DNA of 64,000 nt from Proteus terrae subsp. cibarius (GTDB lineage Bacteria; Pseudomonadota; Gammaproteobacteria; Enterobacterales; Enterobacteriaceae). The stretch is from the NCBI RefSeq assembly GCF_011045835.1, contig NZ_CP047349.1, forward strand, positions 3,798,501 through 3,862,500, written 5' to 3'. The notes under the pieces are model-generated. The model had not been told where the DNA came from. It searched no databases and saw nothing but the letters and a program-made list of their open reading frames with translations. This document shows positions 25,237-35,384 of this stretch, one piece after another (position 1 is the stretch's first letter; every line of letters begins with the position of its first letter). The position numbers and the translations under genes were made by a program.

Positions 25237-27279
25237 ATGTCAAATCCATTACTTAGCACAACGGGATTACCTGCATTTTCCCTTATCAAACCAGAACATG
25301 TTGTTCCTGCACTAAAAGAAGTTTTAACCTCGTATCGTGAAACAGTTGAAAAATTACTGGCTGATAATACTCAGTTTAACTGGGATAACCTTTGCCAACC
25401 ATTAGCTGAAGCAGGCGATAAACTTTCTCGTGTTTGGTCCCCTGTTAGCCATTTAAATTCTGTTAAAAACTGTACTGAACTACGTGAAGCGTATGAACAG
25501 AGTTTACCGTTGCTATCTGAATTCAGTACATGGATGGGACAGCACGAAGGCTTATATCAAGCTTATAAATCAATTAAAGAAAGTGCTGATTTTAATGCGT
25601 TAACTCAACCACAGAAAAAAGCGGTTGAAAATGCATTACGTGACTTTGAATTATCAGGCATCGGTTTACCAAAAGAGAAACAACAGCGTTTTGGTGAAAT
25701 CAGTGCGCGTATGTCTGAGTTAAGTGCTAAATACGGTAATAATGTATTAGATGCCACAATGGGTTGGTCTAAACTAATTACTGATGTAGAAGATTTATCA
25801 GGTATGCCTCAAAGTGCCATTGATGCGGCAAAAGCTATCGCACAATCTAAAGAGCAAGATGGTTATCTGTTAACACTTGATATGCCGAGCTATCTTCCTG
25901 TAATGACCTATGCGGATAATCGTGAACTTAGAAAAGAGATGAGTATCGCTTATAGCACGCGAGCCTCTGATCAAGGTCCAAATGCGGGTCAGTGGGATAA
26001 TAGCGAAATTATTGCCGAGATCCTCGCATTACGCCACGAACTTGCTCAACTACTTGGCTTTAAAAATTACGCTGAAAAGTCACTTGCTACTAAAATGGCA
26101 GAGTCTCCAGAGCAAGTCCTTAACTTTTTAACTGACTTAGCACAACGAGCTCATCCGCAAGGTGAAAAAGAGTTAGCTGAACTCACTCAATTTGCAAAAG
26201 AACACTATGGCGTTGATAAATTAGAGTCATGGGATCTGGCTTACTACAGCGAAAAGCAAAAACAACACCTGTTCTCAATCGATGATGAACAACTACGTCC
26301 TTACTTCCCAGAACAACGTGCTTTAAGTGGCTTATTTGAAGTTGTTCATCGTATCTATGGTTTAACAGCTAAAGAACGTAACGACATCGACACTTGGCAT
26401 GATGATGTTCGTTTCTTTGAGCTTTATGATGAAAGCAACACCTTACGTGGTAGCTTCTATCTTGATTTATATGCGCGTGAACACAAACGTGGCGGTGCTT
26501 GGATGGATGATTGCATGGGAAGAATGCGTCATGCCGATGGCAGACTACAAAACCCCGTTGCTTATCTCACCTGTAACTTCAATAAGCCAGTAGGTGATAA
26601 ACCTGCACTGTTTACTCATAATGAAGTCACCACACTGTTCCATGAGTTTGGTCATGGCTTACATCACATGTTAACGCAAATTGATACCGCTGATGTTGCA
26701 GGTATTAGCGGTGTACCTTGGGATGCTGTTGAATTACCAAGCCAATTTATGGAAAACTGGTGCTGGGAGCCTGAAGCATTAGCCTTTATTTCTGGTCATT
26801 ATGAAACTGGCGAACCATTACCACAGGCAATACTTGATAATATGCTTAAAGCAAAAAATTATCAGTCAGCAATGTTTGTATTACGCCAATTAGAATTTGG
26901 TCTGTTTGATTTCCGTTTACATACAGAGTATGACCCCGCTAAGGGAGCTCAAGTGATGGAAACGTTAAATGATGTGAAAGAACAAGTTTCTGTTGTTCCT
27001 TCAACTCCTTGGGCGCGATTCCCTCATGCCTTTAGCCATATCTTTGCCGGTGGCTATGCCGCAGGTTATTACAGCTATTTATGGGCGGATGTCCTAGCTG
27101 CTGATGCCTTCTCTCGCTTCTCTGAAGAAGGTATTTTTAACCGCGAAACGGGTCAATCATTCCTTGATAATATTTTAACTCGTGGTGGTTCAGAAGAGCC
27201 AATGGAGTTGTTCAAACGCTTCCGTGGTCGTGAGCCAAAACTTGATGCTATGCTCAAAGGCTACGGCATTAAAGGATGA
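25237..27279 (+). CDS. prlC: Oligopeptidase A
   Basis: 680 residues from ATG 25237 (MSNPLLST), the E. coli PrlC length, with CAGGA seven bases ahead; an ATG at 25228 overlaps that ribosome site and is rejected. M3-family zinc metallopeptidase of the cytoplasm that degrades signal peptides and other oligopeptides. The zinc motif HEFGHGLHH lies near residue 469 with the downstream Glu ligand in WDAVELPSQFMENWCWE. The C-terminal block FSHIFAGGYAAGYYSYLWADVLAADAF is typical of the family. It is followed 3 bases later by rsmJ, the operon arrangement of E. coli. Confidence 0.96.
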   Translation: MSNPLLSTTGLPAFSLIKPEHVVPALKEVLTSYRETVEKLLADNTQFNWDNLCQPLAEAGDKLSRVWSPVSHLNSVKNCTELREAYEQSLPLLSEFSTWMGQHEGLYQAYKSIKESADFNALTQPQKKAVENALRDFELSGIGLPKEKQQRFGEISARMSELSAKYGNNVLDATMGWSKLITDVEDLSGMPQSAIDAAKAIAQSKEQDGYLLTLDMPSYLPVMTYADNRELRKEMSIAYSTRASDQGPNAGQWDNSEIIAEILALRHELAQLLGFKNYAEKSLATKMAESPEQVLNFLTDLAQRAHPQGEKELAELTQFAKEHYGVDKLESWDLAYYSEKQKQHLFSIDDEQLRPYFPEQRALSGLFEVVHRIYGLTAKERNDIDTWHDDVRFFELYDESNTLRGSFYLDLYAREHKRGGAWMDDCMGRMRHADGRLQNPVAYLTCNFNKPVGDKPALFTHNEVTTLFHEFGHGLHHMLTQIDTADVAGISGVPWDAVELPSQFMENWCWEPEALAFISGHYETGEPLPQAILDNMLKAKNYQSAMFVLRQLEFGLFDFRLHTEYDPAKGAQVMETLNDVKEQVSVVPSTPWARFPHAFSHIFAGGYAAGYYSYLWADVLAADAFSRFSEEGIFNRETGQSFLDNILTRGGSEEPMELFKRFRGREPKLDAMLKGYGIKG

Positions 27280-27282
27280 TAT

Positions 27283-28029
27283 GTGAATATCTGTTTACTT
27301 TGTGAAGAAGGCGCTGATAACAGCGCCTTATCTGATTTAGCGCAACGTTGGGGATTAGTTCACGACGAAACGCAAATCATGGCTTTAGTGTTAACGCCTA
27401 CTCACCTTGAATTACGTAAACAAGATGAACCTAAATTAGGGGGCATCTATGTGGATTTCGTAGAAGGCACAATGGCACATCGTCGTAAATTTGGCGGTGG
27501 CCGAGGTGAAGCGGTAGCAAAAGCTGTCGGGATCAAAAAAGACTATCTACCCGATGTTGTGGATGCGACAGCAGGGCTTGGTCGAGATGCCTTTGTATTA
27601 GCGTCTATTGGTTGCAAAGTCAGAATGGTAGAGCGTCACCCTGTCGTTGCTGCATTACTTGAAGATGGACTAAAGCGTGCTTACCTTGATGCTGATATTG
27701 GCGAATGGATGCAAGAGAGAATGACGTTAATTCATGCCTCTTCTGCCCAAGCACTGACTGAGATCACGCCGCCTCCTGATGTCGTCTATCTTGATCCGAT
27801 GTATCCGCATAAGGCGAAAAGTGCGTTAGTAAAAAAAGAGATGCGAGTGTTTCAATCTTTAGTGGGTGCTGATGAAGATGCAGATGCATTACTTGAACCA
27901 GCAATCACTTTGGCGAAAAAACGTGTCGTCGTAAAACGTCCCGATTATGCAGAGCCATTAAATAATCAGCCTGCACATGCCAATGTAACAACCAAAAATC
28001 ACCGTTTTGATATTTATCCTTGTGTGTAA
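27283..28029 (+). CDS. rsmJ: 16S rRNA (guanine-1516-N2)-methyltransferase
   Basis: 248 residues starting at GTG 27283, nearly abutting prlC, so probably translationally coupled. RsmJ (YhiQ) methylates G1516 of 16S rRNA using S-adenosylmethionine. Visible are the SAM-binding segment [29 protein letters not shown] (about 87-116), the catalytic motif [15 protein letters not shown] (about 167-181) in DPPY-like form, and the conserved [16 protein letters not shown]. The pairing with prlC is conserved in enterobacteria. The gene converges on gdhA, with a hairpin between them. Confidence 0.95.
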   Translation: MNICLLCEEGADNSALSDLAQRWGLVHDETQIMALVLTPTHLELRKQDEPKLGGIYVDFVEGTMAHRRKFGGGRGEAVAKAVGIKKDYLPDVVDATAGLGRDAFVLASIGCKVRMVERHPVVAALLEDGLKRAYLDADIGEWMQERMTLIHASSAQALTEITPPPDVVYLDPMYPHKAKSALVKKEMRVFQSLVGADEDADALLEPAITLAKKRVVVKRPDYAEPLNNQPAHANVTTKNHRFDIYPCV

Positions 28030-28071
28030 CCACTTACACATTAGGAGAAAATAAATTAGATTTGAAATCTG

Positions 28072-28090
28072 ACGGGTGTTTAACACCCGT
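28072..28090. terminator. Hairpin between rsmJ and gdhA
   Basis: Perfect 8-bp stem ACGGGTGT/ACACCCGT with a TTA loop between two convergent genes. Neither side has a strong T run, so it may be a weak or Rho-assisted terminator. Confidence 0.45.
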
Positions 28091-28105
28091 TCAGAATAGG
28101 TAAAA

Positions 28106-29446
28106 TTACAGTACGCCTTGTGCCAGCATTGCATCAGCGACTTTAACAAACCCTGCAATGTTCGCGCCTTGAATATAATTAGTCTGCTTACCTTCACCGC
28201 CGTAATTCACACAAGCATGGTGAATATCTAACATGATGTGATGTAAGCGAGCATCCACTTTCTCTGCTTTCCAACTTAAACGTGCCGCATTCTGCGCCAT
28301 CTCTAAACCAGAAGTTGCAACACCACCCGCATTAGCTGCTTTACCTGGTGCAAAAAGGACACCTGCTTCGATAAAGGCATCGGTTGCTGCGATTGTTGTT
28401 GGCATATTTGCGCCTTCAGCAACGGCTTTAACGCCATTTTTAATAAGTACTTTGGCTGCTTCTAAATCTAGCTCATTTTGTGTCGCACAAGGCAAAGCAA
28501 TATCAACAGGCACAGCCCAAGGTTGTTGTCCTTCAAGATACGTTAAACCAAATTCTTTTGCGTACTCTTCAACACGACCGTAATTATTTTTAATTTCAGT
28601 GAGGCGAGCTAGTTTTTCAGTAGTAAATCCAGCTTCATCAACCACAGTACCACCTGAATCTGATGCAGTGATGACTTTTGCACCTAATTCTAAACATTTT
28701 TCGATAGTAAACTGTGCAACGTTACCTGCGCCAGAAACCGCCACACGCATTCCTTCAAGAGACATACCATGACGTTTAAGCATCGCATTAGTAAAGTAAA
28801 CTAAACCGTACCCAGTGGCTTCTGGGCGGATTAAACTGCCTCCGAATGAAAGGCCTTTACCTGTAAATACACATTCATTGCTATTAGACAGCTTTTTCAT
28901 CATGCCTGCCATAAAGCCAACTTCTCGTGCCCCCACCCCAATATCGCCGGCAGGAACATCCGTATTAGCGCCTAAATGGCGATAAAGTTCAGTCATTAGT
29001 GCCTGACAAAAACGCATCACTTCCCCATGACTTTTACCTTTAGGATTAAAATCAGAACCTCCTTTGGCTCCTCCCATCGGTAATGTGGTCAATGCATTTT
29101 TAAATGTTTGCTCAAAACCTAAGAATTTTAGGATGGAAAGGTTCACTGAAGGGTGAAAACGCATACCACCTTTGTAAGGTCCAATGGCTGAGTTAAATTG
29201 AATGCGCCATGCGCGGTTAACCTGTACTTGCCCTTTATCATCTAACCAACAAACGCGAAACTGAATAATACGTTCAGGCTCAACTAAGCGCTCAAGTAAT
29301 GATTGTTCACGATATTGTGGATTTTTCTCTAAAAAAGGCCACAAAGTGGTAAAAACTTCACGAACCGCCTGATGATACTCAGGCTGATGAGCGTTGTATT
29401 TTTCTACCCCTTCTAAAAACGAAGACAATGAGCCAGATATATTCAT
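28106..29446 (-). CDS. gdhA: NADP-specific glutamate dehydrogenase
   Basis: 446 residues (E. coli 447). It catalyses reductive amination of 2-oxoglutarate with NADPH and ammonia, a main ammonium assimilation route. The catalytic Lys is in LPMGGAKGGSDFNPKGKS (about 124-141). The NADP-binding Rossmann segment is VAVSGAGNVAQFTIEKCLELGAKVITASDSGG (about 235-266). The hexameric-type C-terminal helices follow. The start has AAGGA upstream. It is a single gene between uspA and rsmJ, both separated from it by hairpins. Confidence 0.97.
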   Translation of the reverse strand: MNISGSLSSFLEGVEKYNAHQPEYHQAVREVFTTLWPFLEKNPQYREQSLLERLVEPERIIQFRVCWLDDKGQVQVNRAWRIQFNSAIGPYKGGMRFHPSVNLSILKFLGFEQTFKNALTTLPMGGAKGGSDFNPKGKSHGEVMRFCQALMTELYRHLGANTDVPAGDIGVGAREVGFMAGMMKKLSNSNECVFTGKGLSFGGSLIRPEATGYGLVYFTNAMLKRHGMSLEGMRVAVSGAGNVAQFTIEKCLELGAKVITASDSGGTVVDEAGFTTEKLARLTEIKNNYGRVEEYAKEFGLTYLEGQQPWAVPVDIALPCATQNELDLEAAKVLIKNGVKAVAEGANMPTTIAATDAFIEAGVLFAPGKAANAGGVATSGLEMAQNAARLSWKAEKVDARLHHIMLDIHHACVNYGGEGKQTNYIQGANIAGFVKVADAMLAQGVL

Positions 29447-29641
29447 TCAGCTATTCCTTTTTTGTGTAATGTGATGTTGGCATAACCTCATTTATTCGGA
29501 ATATTTTTGGGTTTTGTGAGGTCGATGTTGTTTTGCTTCTTGAATATATCATTAAAATGTATTCACACTTCAAGACATTTTTTTCATAATTAGACAAAAA
29601 AAAAAGGTTGACTCTATTTAACAGCAGGAAAAATGGGAATT

Positions 29642-29686
29642 TTAAGCAAAAAAATACCTGCATATGCAGGCATTTTTTTTGCTTAA
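29642..29686. terminator. Palindromic terminator after uspA
   Basis: Core CCTGCATATGCAGG flanked by A7 on one side and T8 on the other, inside a longer near-perfect palindrome that starts TTAAGC and ends GCTTAA. It would function in either direction, mainly for uspA on the minus strand. Confidence 0.8.
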
Positions 29687-29701
29687 ACAAGCAAGCAATT
29701 A

Positions 29702-30133
29702 TTATTCATCATCTTTCAGAGGAACAATTAGCATATCAACATGCACAGTATTAATTAGTTGGCGTGCTGATGACATCAATTTGCTCCAGAAGTCTTGGTG
29801 ATGACCACAAACGACTAAATCCATATCGTATTTCTTAATCGCATCAACCAGAACTTGACCTAAATCACCGCTACCACTCAGGGTTTCCTGAATTTCATAA
29901 CCTGATTTATCAGAGAGGTCTTTTAACGCGTTACGGGTTTCATCAGTAATACGTTGTTGCATATCACCGAGGTTGACATCAATTAGACCGGTATAAAGAT
30001 CAGAGTAGTTAACATCAACGTGAATTAAGGAAACTTTGGCATTATAGGGTTTTGCCATAGATACAGCTTTCTGTACTAAGACGTTACTCTCAGGGGATAA
30101 ATCAACTGCCACTAGAATATGCTTATAAGCCAT
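29702..30133 (-). CDS. uspA: Universal stress protein A
   Basis: 143 residues (E. coli UspA is 144). A cytoplasmic alpha/beta protein induced in growth arrest. It begins [23 protein letters not shown] and ends with HVDMLIVPL. The ATP-binding glycine motif of the UspFG class (G-2x-G-9x-G-S/T) is absent, with [18 protein letters not shown] in its place, as in true UspA. The start has AGGAG upstream. It is divergent from uspB across a 406-base spacer, as in E. coli, where uspA responds to stringent and carbon starvation signals and uspB to RpoS. Confidence 0.96.
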   Translation of the reverse strand: MAYKHILVAVDLSPESNVLVQKAVSMAKPYNAKVSLIHVDVNYSDLYTGLIDVNLGDMQQRITDETRNALKDLSDKSGYEIQETLSGSGDLGQVLVDAIKKYDMDLVVCGHHQDFWSKLMSSARQLINTVHVDMLIVPLKDDE

Positions 30134-30539
30134 CGTGAACTCCTTCCATAAGCTGATTAATCGGTTGGAAAGGCGGTTAAGCCTAAATCCTATGTATTAA
30201 ATATAACGTTTTAAGATGAAAGTTAGATGTCGCCTTGATCACAACTTATGTCAAATTCATCAAGAAAGCATCTATCGATAAATAACAATATACACCATTT
30301 TAGATTAGCACGATGTCATTCACCGACAATATCATCATAATAATGAGAATTGAGTATAAAAAACAACAAAAACACCCTTTTAGAGTTATTTTTTATCTTT
30401 TTTTCTGAAAAAGGAAACAACTTGAAAAAGTCACTTTTGTTTATTGCTTAATTTCACCTAAACTTAAATTAGAGAAAAAAGTAACCTTTGTTGGTAAAGG
30501 TTTTCTCATCTCAGAATCTATTATTCTAGGGAGGGGATT
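30134..30539. other. uspA-uspB divergent intergenic region
   Basis: 406 AT-rich bases that must contain the two divergent promoters. I see no long repeat or structured RNA. AGGGAGGGG just before uspB is a strong ribosome site. No specific regulator site could be assigned. Confidence 0.5.
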
Positions 30540-30872
30540 ATGTTTAATGTCATTGTTGTCTTTTGGGCGCTATGTATTCTTTGCCTGATTAATATGGTGC
30601 GTTATTTCTCATCTATTCGGGTATTACTCACCATATTGCGCCAATCTGATCCTTTGCTCTACCAATCGGTAGATGGCAATGGATTTTTTACTATGCACGG
30701 GCAATTTTCAAAACAGTTGCGACTTATCCGCTATATTAACCAACGCCAATACATCAACCATCATAATCCTGAAGTTATTATGCGTTGCGAGCGAATTTAT
30801 CGGCAATTTTATCTTGTTAGCCGTTTTTGTATTTTGGCTGTCGCAAGTTTAATTGCGATGCTTTTCTGGTAG
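30540..30872 (+). CDS. uspB: Universal stress protein B
   Basis: 110 residues, the E. coli UspB length (111). A small inner-membrane protein with two predicted helices: residues 3-20 ([18 protein letters not shown]) and 91-109 ([14 protein letters not shown]). The central segment is basic and cytoplasmic or periplasmic ([42 protein letters not shown]). UspB is RpoS-controlled in E. coli and affects ethanol tolerance in stationary phase. It is divergent from uspA and convergent with pitA, which matches the conserved order pitA-uspB-uspA. Confidence 0.95.
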   Translation: MFNVIVVFWALCILCLINMVRYFSSIRVLLTILRQSDPLLYQSVDGNGFFTMHGQFSKQLRLIRYINQRQYINHHNPEVIMRCERIYRQFYLVSRFCILAVASLIAMLFW

Positions 30873-30884
30873 TGACAAAAACAA

Positions 30885-30913
30885 AAAAACGGTGACTAAA
30901 AGTCACCGTTTAT
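30885..30913. terminator. Bidirectional terminator between uspB and pitA
   Basis: Perfect 11-bp stem AAACGGTGACT/AGTCACCGTTT (30887-30897 with 30901-30911) with an AAA loop and A- and T-rich flanks. Confidence 0.85.
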
Positions 30914-30939
30914 AAACAAACTTGGGTAAATTACTGCTA

Positions 30940-32439
30940 TCAGCTATTCACAATAAATGTCAGTGATATCCAATAAAGTAAACCTGATAAACCAATGCTA
31001 ACTGGTAATGTTAAGATCCAAGCCAGTGCAATGTTTTTCACTGTCTTCGATTGAACACCACCACCATCAACAATCATGGTACCTGCAACCGCAGATGATA
31101 AAACTTGTGTTGTTGATACAGGCATACCCGTATAACTTGCTACACCGATGGAAACTGCTGCTGTTACCTGAGCAGAAACCCCTTGAGCGTAAGTCATACC
31201 TTTTTTACCGATCTTCTCACCAATTGTTACTGCAACGCGTTTCCAACCTACCATTGTCCCGATAGAGAGCGCTAATGCCACTGCGATAATGATCCAAATT
31301 GGAGCATATTCCACTGTGTTTAGCAGGTCACGACTCAATGTTTTTAAGAACCGTGCATCTTGGGTGCTAGTTTCTGGTAGTTTAGCCACTTCTGTTGCGG
31401 TATCAGCGATACACATAAGTAATCGGCGCATTTGAGCACGCTGGTCTGCTGTTAGCTCATCATAAGAGCTAATATTTGCAAGCATTTGTTCTGTTTGATT
31501 CAGAACAACTGGCGTTCTTGCGCTATTACAATGGAAATCTGTATCATTAGCATCAGCTTGTGCTGGTACTACTGGTGTATTCTCAATAGCATGCTGTAGC
31601 GCTGGCTGGTGTTTCTCATAATATTGTTGTAAGTGTACAACTGCATCATGAGTTTTGGTGATATCGTATCCGCTCGCACTCATATTGACGACAAAGCCCG
31701 CAGGCGCTACGCCAATTAATACTAACATGATAAGACCGATACCTTTCTGCCCATCATTTGCACCATGAGAGAAACTTACTCCAACTGCAGATAAAATCAG
31801 TGCAGTACGAGTCCAAAATGGCGGCTTACGCTTACCATCTTGTTTCTCACGTTCAGCTGGTGTCAGGTGAATACGACGACGTTTTTTCGTACCACTCCAG
31901 TAACGGCGTAGTAAGAAAATCATCGCGCCTGCAATAACCAAGCCGATAATTGGTGAAAGAATGAGTGATAGGAAGATACTGATCATTTTTGGTATGTTTA
32001 ATGCGTCAACGATAGACGAATCTGTCACGATAGCATTTGTCAAACCAATACCAATGATAGCACCTATCAGCGTATGTGAACTTGATGCTGGAATACCGAA
32101 ATACCATGTACCTAAGTTCCAGATAATGGCGGCTAACAGCAACGAGAAGACCATGGCAAGGCCATGAGCCGAGCTCACATTCAGCAGAAGATCTGTCGGT
32201 AACAAGTGAACGATAGCATAAGCTACGCTCAATCCACCGAGCAAAACTCCAAGGAAGTTAAATACACCCGCCATCACGACCGCAAATTGCGCACGCATAG
32301 CACGAGTATAGATAACAGTTGCTACCGCATTTGCGGTATCATGGAAGCCGTTAATAGCTTCATAAAATAGCACAAATAACAGTGCTAGAACCAACATTAA
32401 ACCTGTATGAAATTCTAGGTCAGTAAACAAATGTAGCAT
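30940..32439 (-). CDS. pitA: Low-affinity inorganic phosphate transporter
   Basis: 499 residues from ATG 32439 ([10 protein letters not shown]), the length and start of E. coli PitA; the 17-residue longer frame is not conserved. An inner-membrane symporter of metal-phosphate complexes with protons. The two PiT signatures are visible: [22 protein letters not shown] near the N terminus (about 29-50) and the C-terminal [27 protein letters not shown]. The middle loop ([24 protein letters not shown]) holds the second PiT repeat. It is convergent with uspB and divergent from yhiN, as in E. coli. Confidence 0.96.
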   Translation of the reverse strand: MLHLFTDLEFHTGLMLVLALLFVLFYEAINGFHDTANAVATVIYTRAMRAQFAVVMAGVFNFLGVLLGGLSVAYAIVHLLPTDLLLNVSSAHGLAMVFSLLLAAIIWNLGTWYFGIPASSSHTLIGAIIGIGLTNAIVTDSSIVDALNIPKMISIFLSLILSPIIGLVIAGAMIFLLRRYWSGTKKRRRIHLTPAEREKQDGKRKPPFWTRTALILSAVGVSFSHGANDGQKGIGLIMLVLIGVAPAGFVVNMSASGYDITKTHDAVVHLQQYYEKHQPALQHAIENTPVVPAQADANDTDFHCNSARTPVVLNQTEQMLANISSYDELTADQRAQMRRLLMCIADTATEVAKLPETSTQDARFLKTLSRDLLNTVEYAPIWIIIAVALALSIGTMVGWKRVAVTIGEKIGKKGMTYAQGVSAQVTAAVSIGVASYTGMPVSTTQVLSSAVAGTMIVDGGGVQSKTVKNIALAWILTLPVSIGLSGLLYWISLTFIVNS

Positions 32440-32748
32440 AGACGTTAAGCCAGTTAGTTGGACATGAACGCGGCGCATTATCAGCGACAAATGCGAACGG
32501 TGGAAGCGAAATTTAACCTTTTTTTGATTTGATAACCAAGAAAATCAGAGCCTTTTTAAGATAATTCCTTATATATCATTTAATTAATAAAAATAAAAAA
32601 AAAGTAAATTTCTGACAATTTTTTTCCTTGCTAATACGAATTTAGGTGAAAAATGCAGATTTCTCCATATAATTTTACAAAAACACTCTGATCTTACGCG
32701 AAAATCATTGATTAAGTAGTCAGAGAAAACCAAGAACGAGACATCATT
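32440..32748. other. pitA-yhiN divergent intergenic region
   Basis: 309 AT-rich bases with A- and T-tracts (around 32588-32630). Promoters of both genes must lie here, but no regulator site is convincing. Confidence 0.4.
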
Positions 32749-33966
32749 GTGGGATCATACAATACAGTAATTATAGGTGCAGGTGCCGCAGGGCTTTTTT
32801 GTGCGTCTTTAGCAGGACAAGCAGGATTATCTGTTTTAGTCCTCGATAATGGTAAAAAAGCAGGCCGTAAAATTCTAATGTCAGGTGGTGGACGTTGTAA
32901 TTTCACCAATATGTATATCGAACCTTCGGCATATTTATCAGAAAATCCACACTTCTGTAAGTCAGCACTCGCTCGCTATACACAATGGGATTTTATTGAA
33001 TTAGTGCAAAAACATAACATTGCCTACCATGAAAAAACGCTAGGGCAGCTATTTTGTGATGATTCAGCACAACAAATTGTTGATTTATTACTCACTGAAT
33101 GCCAAAAAGGAAAAGTAAGTGTTCGCTTACGTAGTGAAGTCACGAAAGTAGAGAAAACAGATGTAGGCTTTACTGTTTGGGTTGATGGAAAAGCTATTAC
33201 GACACCTTCGGTGGTTATTGCCAGTGGGGGTCTTTCTATGCCCGGTTTAGGTGCCACCCCTTTTGGCTATAAAGTTGCAGAGCAATTTGGGCTTTCAGTT
33301 TTACCAACGCGCGCAGGATTGGTTCCTTTTACATTGCATAAACCTCAACTTGAGCAATTAAGTCAGCTATCAGGCGTAGCTGTACCCGCTATTGTGACAG
33401 CAAAGAATGGAACGAGTTTTAAAGAGAACATTCTTTTTACTCACCGCGGTCTTTCTGGCCCTGCTATTTTGCAAATCTCTAATTATTGGCAATCAGGTGA
33501 GTATGTGAGTATTAACTTACTTCCGAATACTGATCTTGAAAGCTTTCTACAAGAAAAACGTCAAGAGCATCCAAATCAATCATTAAAAAATACGCTTTCT
33601 CGCTTATTACCAAAGCGCTTTATTGAAATAATGATAGAAAATAAACAGTTACCTGATGTTTCTCTGACTCAACTTAATAACGATCGTATTACGCAAATTG
33701 CAACGTTACTACAAGAATGGCAAGTGCAACCCAATGGTACTGAGGGATATCGTACCGCAGAAGTCACACTGGGTGGCGTAGATACTCGAGCCCTATCCTC
33801 TAAAACAATGGAAGCCACAAAAGTAAAAGGACTCTATTTTATTGGGGAAGTGGTCGATGTAACAGGCTGGTTAGGAGGATATAACTTCCAGTGGGCATGG
33901 AGTTCAGCTTATGCCTGTGCACAGAGCCTTATTTCTACACCAAAATCGACTTTTGTTGAGCAATAA
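32749..33966 (+). CDS. yhiN: NAD(P)/FAD-dependent oxidoreductase, YhiN (HI0933) family
   Basis: 405 residues from a GTG start. The FAD-binding Rossmann motif VIIGAGAAGLFCASLAG (about 7-23) is at the N terminus. It is followed by the family's GKKAGRKILMSGGGRCNFTN (about 34-53), a mid-protein ATG-like segment VVIASGGLSMPGLGATPFGY, and the C-terminal flavin segment GLYFIGEVVDVTGWLGGYNFQWAWSSAYA. The redox substrate is unknown. The family includes BaiN-like flavoproteins, and E. coli yhiN is next to pitA, as here. Start choice is not certain because the ribosome site is weak (GAACGAG, about 8 bases upstream). Confidence 0.92.
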   Translation: MGSYNTVIIGAGAAGLFCASLAGQAGLSVLVLDNGKKAGRKILMSGGGRCNFTNMYIEPSAYLSENPHFCKSALARYTQWDFIELVQKHNIAYHEKTLGQLFCDDSAQQIVDLLLTECQKGKVSVRLRSEVTKVEKTDVGFTVWVDGKAITTPSVVIASGGLSMPGLGATPFGYKVAEQFGLSVLPTRAGLVPFTLHKPQLEQLSQLSGVAVPAIVTAKNGTSFKENILFTHRGLSGPAILQISNYWQSGEYVSINLLPNTDLESFLQEKRQEHPNQSLKNTLSRLLPKRFIEIMIENKQLPDVSLTQLNNDRITQIATLLQEWQVQPNGTEGYRTAEVTLGGVDTRALSSKTMEATKVKGLYFIGEVVDVTGWLGGYNFQWAWSSAYACAQSLISTPKSTFVEQ

Positions 33967-34045
33967 TGAATAAATTTGCAAATAGTAAAGTTATAAATAT
34001 TGGCTTCATAATTCTTTAAACTTATAAGTCATACATAATAAAAAC

Positions 34046-34076
34046 CAGCCATCATCAATCAGTGATGGCTTTTCCT
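34046..34076 (+). terminator. Terminator after yhiN
   Basis: GCCATCA (34048-34054) and TGATGGC (34063-34069) with an 8-base loop, followed by TTTTCCTTCTT. Confidence 0.75.
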
Positions 34077-34298
34077 TCTTGTATTTCTTAGTAATGATTA
34101 AAAATACCTTATATCCCTTCGTTTTATCTGGTTTTATGCCGCATTTTCTCTTCTTTTTCCTATAAATGACCCTATAAAGAATATTGTTAACTATTTGGTT
34201 ATATTAATATTTTAAAAAATTATTAAAATAAAATAACTCGTTAATCAGTGAGTTAAGACTTTTTTGACTCTTTTTTCTAATTTGCTTAAAAAAAGGGC

Positions 34299-34328
34299 TT
34301 TACAAATGATACTGAGAACTATTATCAT
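34299..34328 (+). promoter_or_regulatory. ryhB promoter with Fur box
   Basis: TTTACA (34299-34304) as -35, with TATCAT (34323-34328) or TATTAT (34320-34325) as -10. The element TGAGAAC-T-ATTATCA (34313-34327) matches the 7-1-7 Fur inverted repeat with two or three deviations and overlaps the -10, as expected for Fur repression. Confidence 0.75.
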
Positions 34329-34334
34329 TAATAA

Positions 34335-34431
34335 CACTTTCAGATGCACCACCTTCAGGGTCATATGAAAGAACGACATTGCTCACATTGCTTCCAGTGT
34401 TTTACTTTAGCCAGCCGGGTGCTGGCTTTTT
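34335..34431 (+). ncRNA. ryhB: RyhB iron-stress small RNA
   Basis: The core from 34366 onward (GAAAGAACGACATTGCTCACA, then TTGCTTCCAGT and TTTAGCCAGCCGGGTGCTGGCTTTTT) matches E. coli RyhB in its target-pairing region and terminator with only a few changes. The first 30 bases differ from E. coli. It would be made under iron limitation, bind Hfq, and repress mRNAs of iron-using proteins such as sodB, sdh and fumarases. The location next to yhhW agrees with E. coli, where ryhB lies in the yhhW-yhhX-yhhY area. The 5' end is inferred from the promoter and could be off by a few bases; the terminator is the AGCCAG/CTGGCT hairpin at about 34409-34426 with its U tract. Confidence 0.93.
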
Positions 34432-34566
34432 CTTTTCTAGAACTTATTCGATGTTTTTGTTTCCTCTTATTCAAATTATTTGGATCTTCAGGTTAAATTC
34501 CTCCGCTTTTTTACTTTGCGCTATTGAGTAAACTGTGTTCAACAACTTCAGAGAAGGAAACACATT

Positions 34567-35268
34567 ATGATTTATCTACGCAAAGCAAATGAAAGAGGAC
34601 ACGCTAATCATGGTTGGCTAGATAGCTGGCATACCTTCTCTTTCGCAAATTATTACGATCGTGACTTTATGGGATTTTCTGCACTACGAGTTATTAATGA
34701 AGATCGCGTCATACCCGGTGAAGGATTTGGTACTCACCCACATAAAGATATGGAAATTTTAACCTATGTGCTTGAAGGTAATATCGAGCATAAAGACAGC
34801 ATGGGTAATAAAGAAAATGTTCCTGCGGGTGAGTTTCAAATAATGAGTGCAGGTACAGGTATTACTCACTCAGAATATAATCCGAATAGTGATAAAGGAC
34901 TGCATTTTTACCAGATTTGGATTATGCCAAACACCGTCGGTATCACACCACGTTACGATCAACGCCGTTTTGATACGACAGTAAGCAAACAGCTTATTTT
35001 ATCGCCAGATGCCCGTGATGGCTCTTTAAAAGTCTTCCAAGATATGACGTTATGGCGCTGGAACCTGAAAAAAGGTGAAGAAGCACAATATCAAGCCGAA
35101 GCTGGTCGCCATGTTTGGCTACAAGTTGTGAAAGGTAAAATAACGATTAATGACATTATTGCGACCACCAGTGATGGTGTAGCCATTGCTAATGAAGATA
35201 TGATCCGTTTCGTTGGTGATGAAGATAGTGAAATCTTGCTGTTTGACTTACCTCCTGTAACAGCATAG
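34567..35268 (+). CDS. yhhW: Pirin-like protein YhhW (quercetin 2,3-dioxygenase type)
   Basis: 233 residues (E. coli YhhW is 231) and very similar throughout, beginning MIYLRKANERGHANHGWLDSWHTFSFANYY. A bicupin pirin with a metal site in the N-terminal cupin: FGTHPHKDMEILTYVLEG provides two His and a Glu (about 57-74), and GTGITHSEYN gives the third His. E. coli YhhW has quercetinase activity in vitro, and its physiological substrate is unknown. It lies 135 bases downstream of the ryhB terminator with its own GAGAAGGAAA ribosome site, and is followed by a strong terminator. Confidence 0.95.
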   Translation: MIYLRKANERGHANHGWLDSWHTFSFANYYDRDFMGFSALRVINEDRVIPGEGFGTHPHKDMEILTYVLEGNIEHKDSMGNKENVPAGEFQIMSAGTGITHSEYNPNSDKGLHFYQIWIMPNTVGITPRYDQRRFDTTVSKQLILSPDARDGSLKVFQDMTLWRWNLKKGEEAQYQAEAGRHVWLQVVKGKITINDIIATTSDGVAIANEDMIRFVGDEDSEILLFDLPPVTA

Positions 35269-35328
35269 TTGGGTTATCACCCTCTAAAGCCACTTTTTCT
35301 CTAATAACCTATTTCACTTTATTTTTCT

Positions 35329-35368
35329 ATTCCCTGAAATCTTCTCGCATTTCAGGGATTTTTTTTCT
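35329..35368 (+). terminator. Terminator after yhhW
   Basis: Ten-base-pair stem TCCCTGAAAT/ATTTCAGGGA (35331-35340 with 35349-35358), an 8-base loop, then a run of eight T. Confidence 0.88.
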
Positions 35369-35384
35369 CTAAAATCTCAAAAAT

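Larger units (their letters stand above)
33967..34334. other. Region between yhiN and the ryhB promoter
   Basis: About 370 very AT-rich bases holding the yhiN terminator (34046-34076) and, at its right end, the ryhB promoter and Fur box. No other feature is recognised. Confidence 0.5.
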
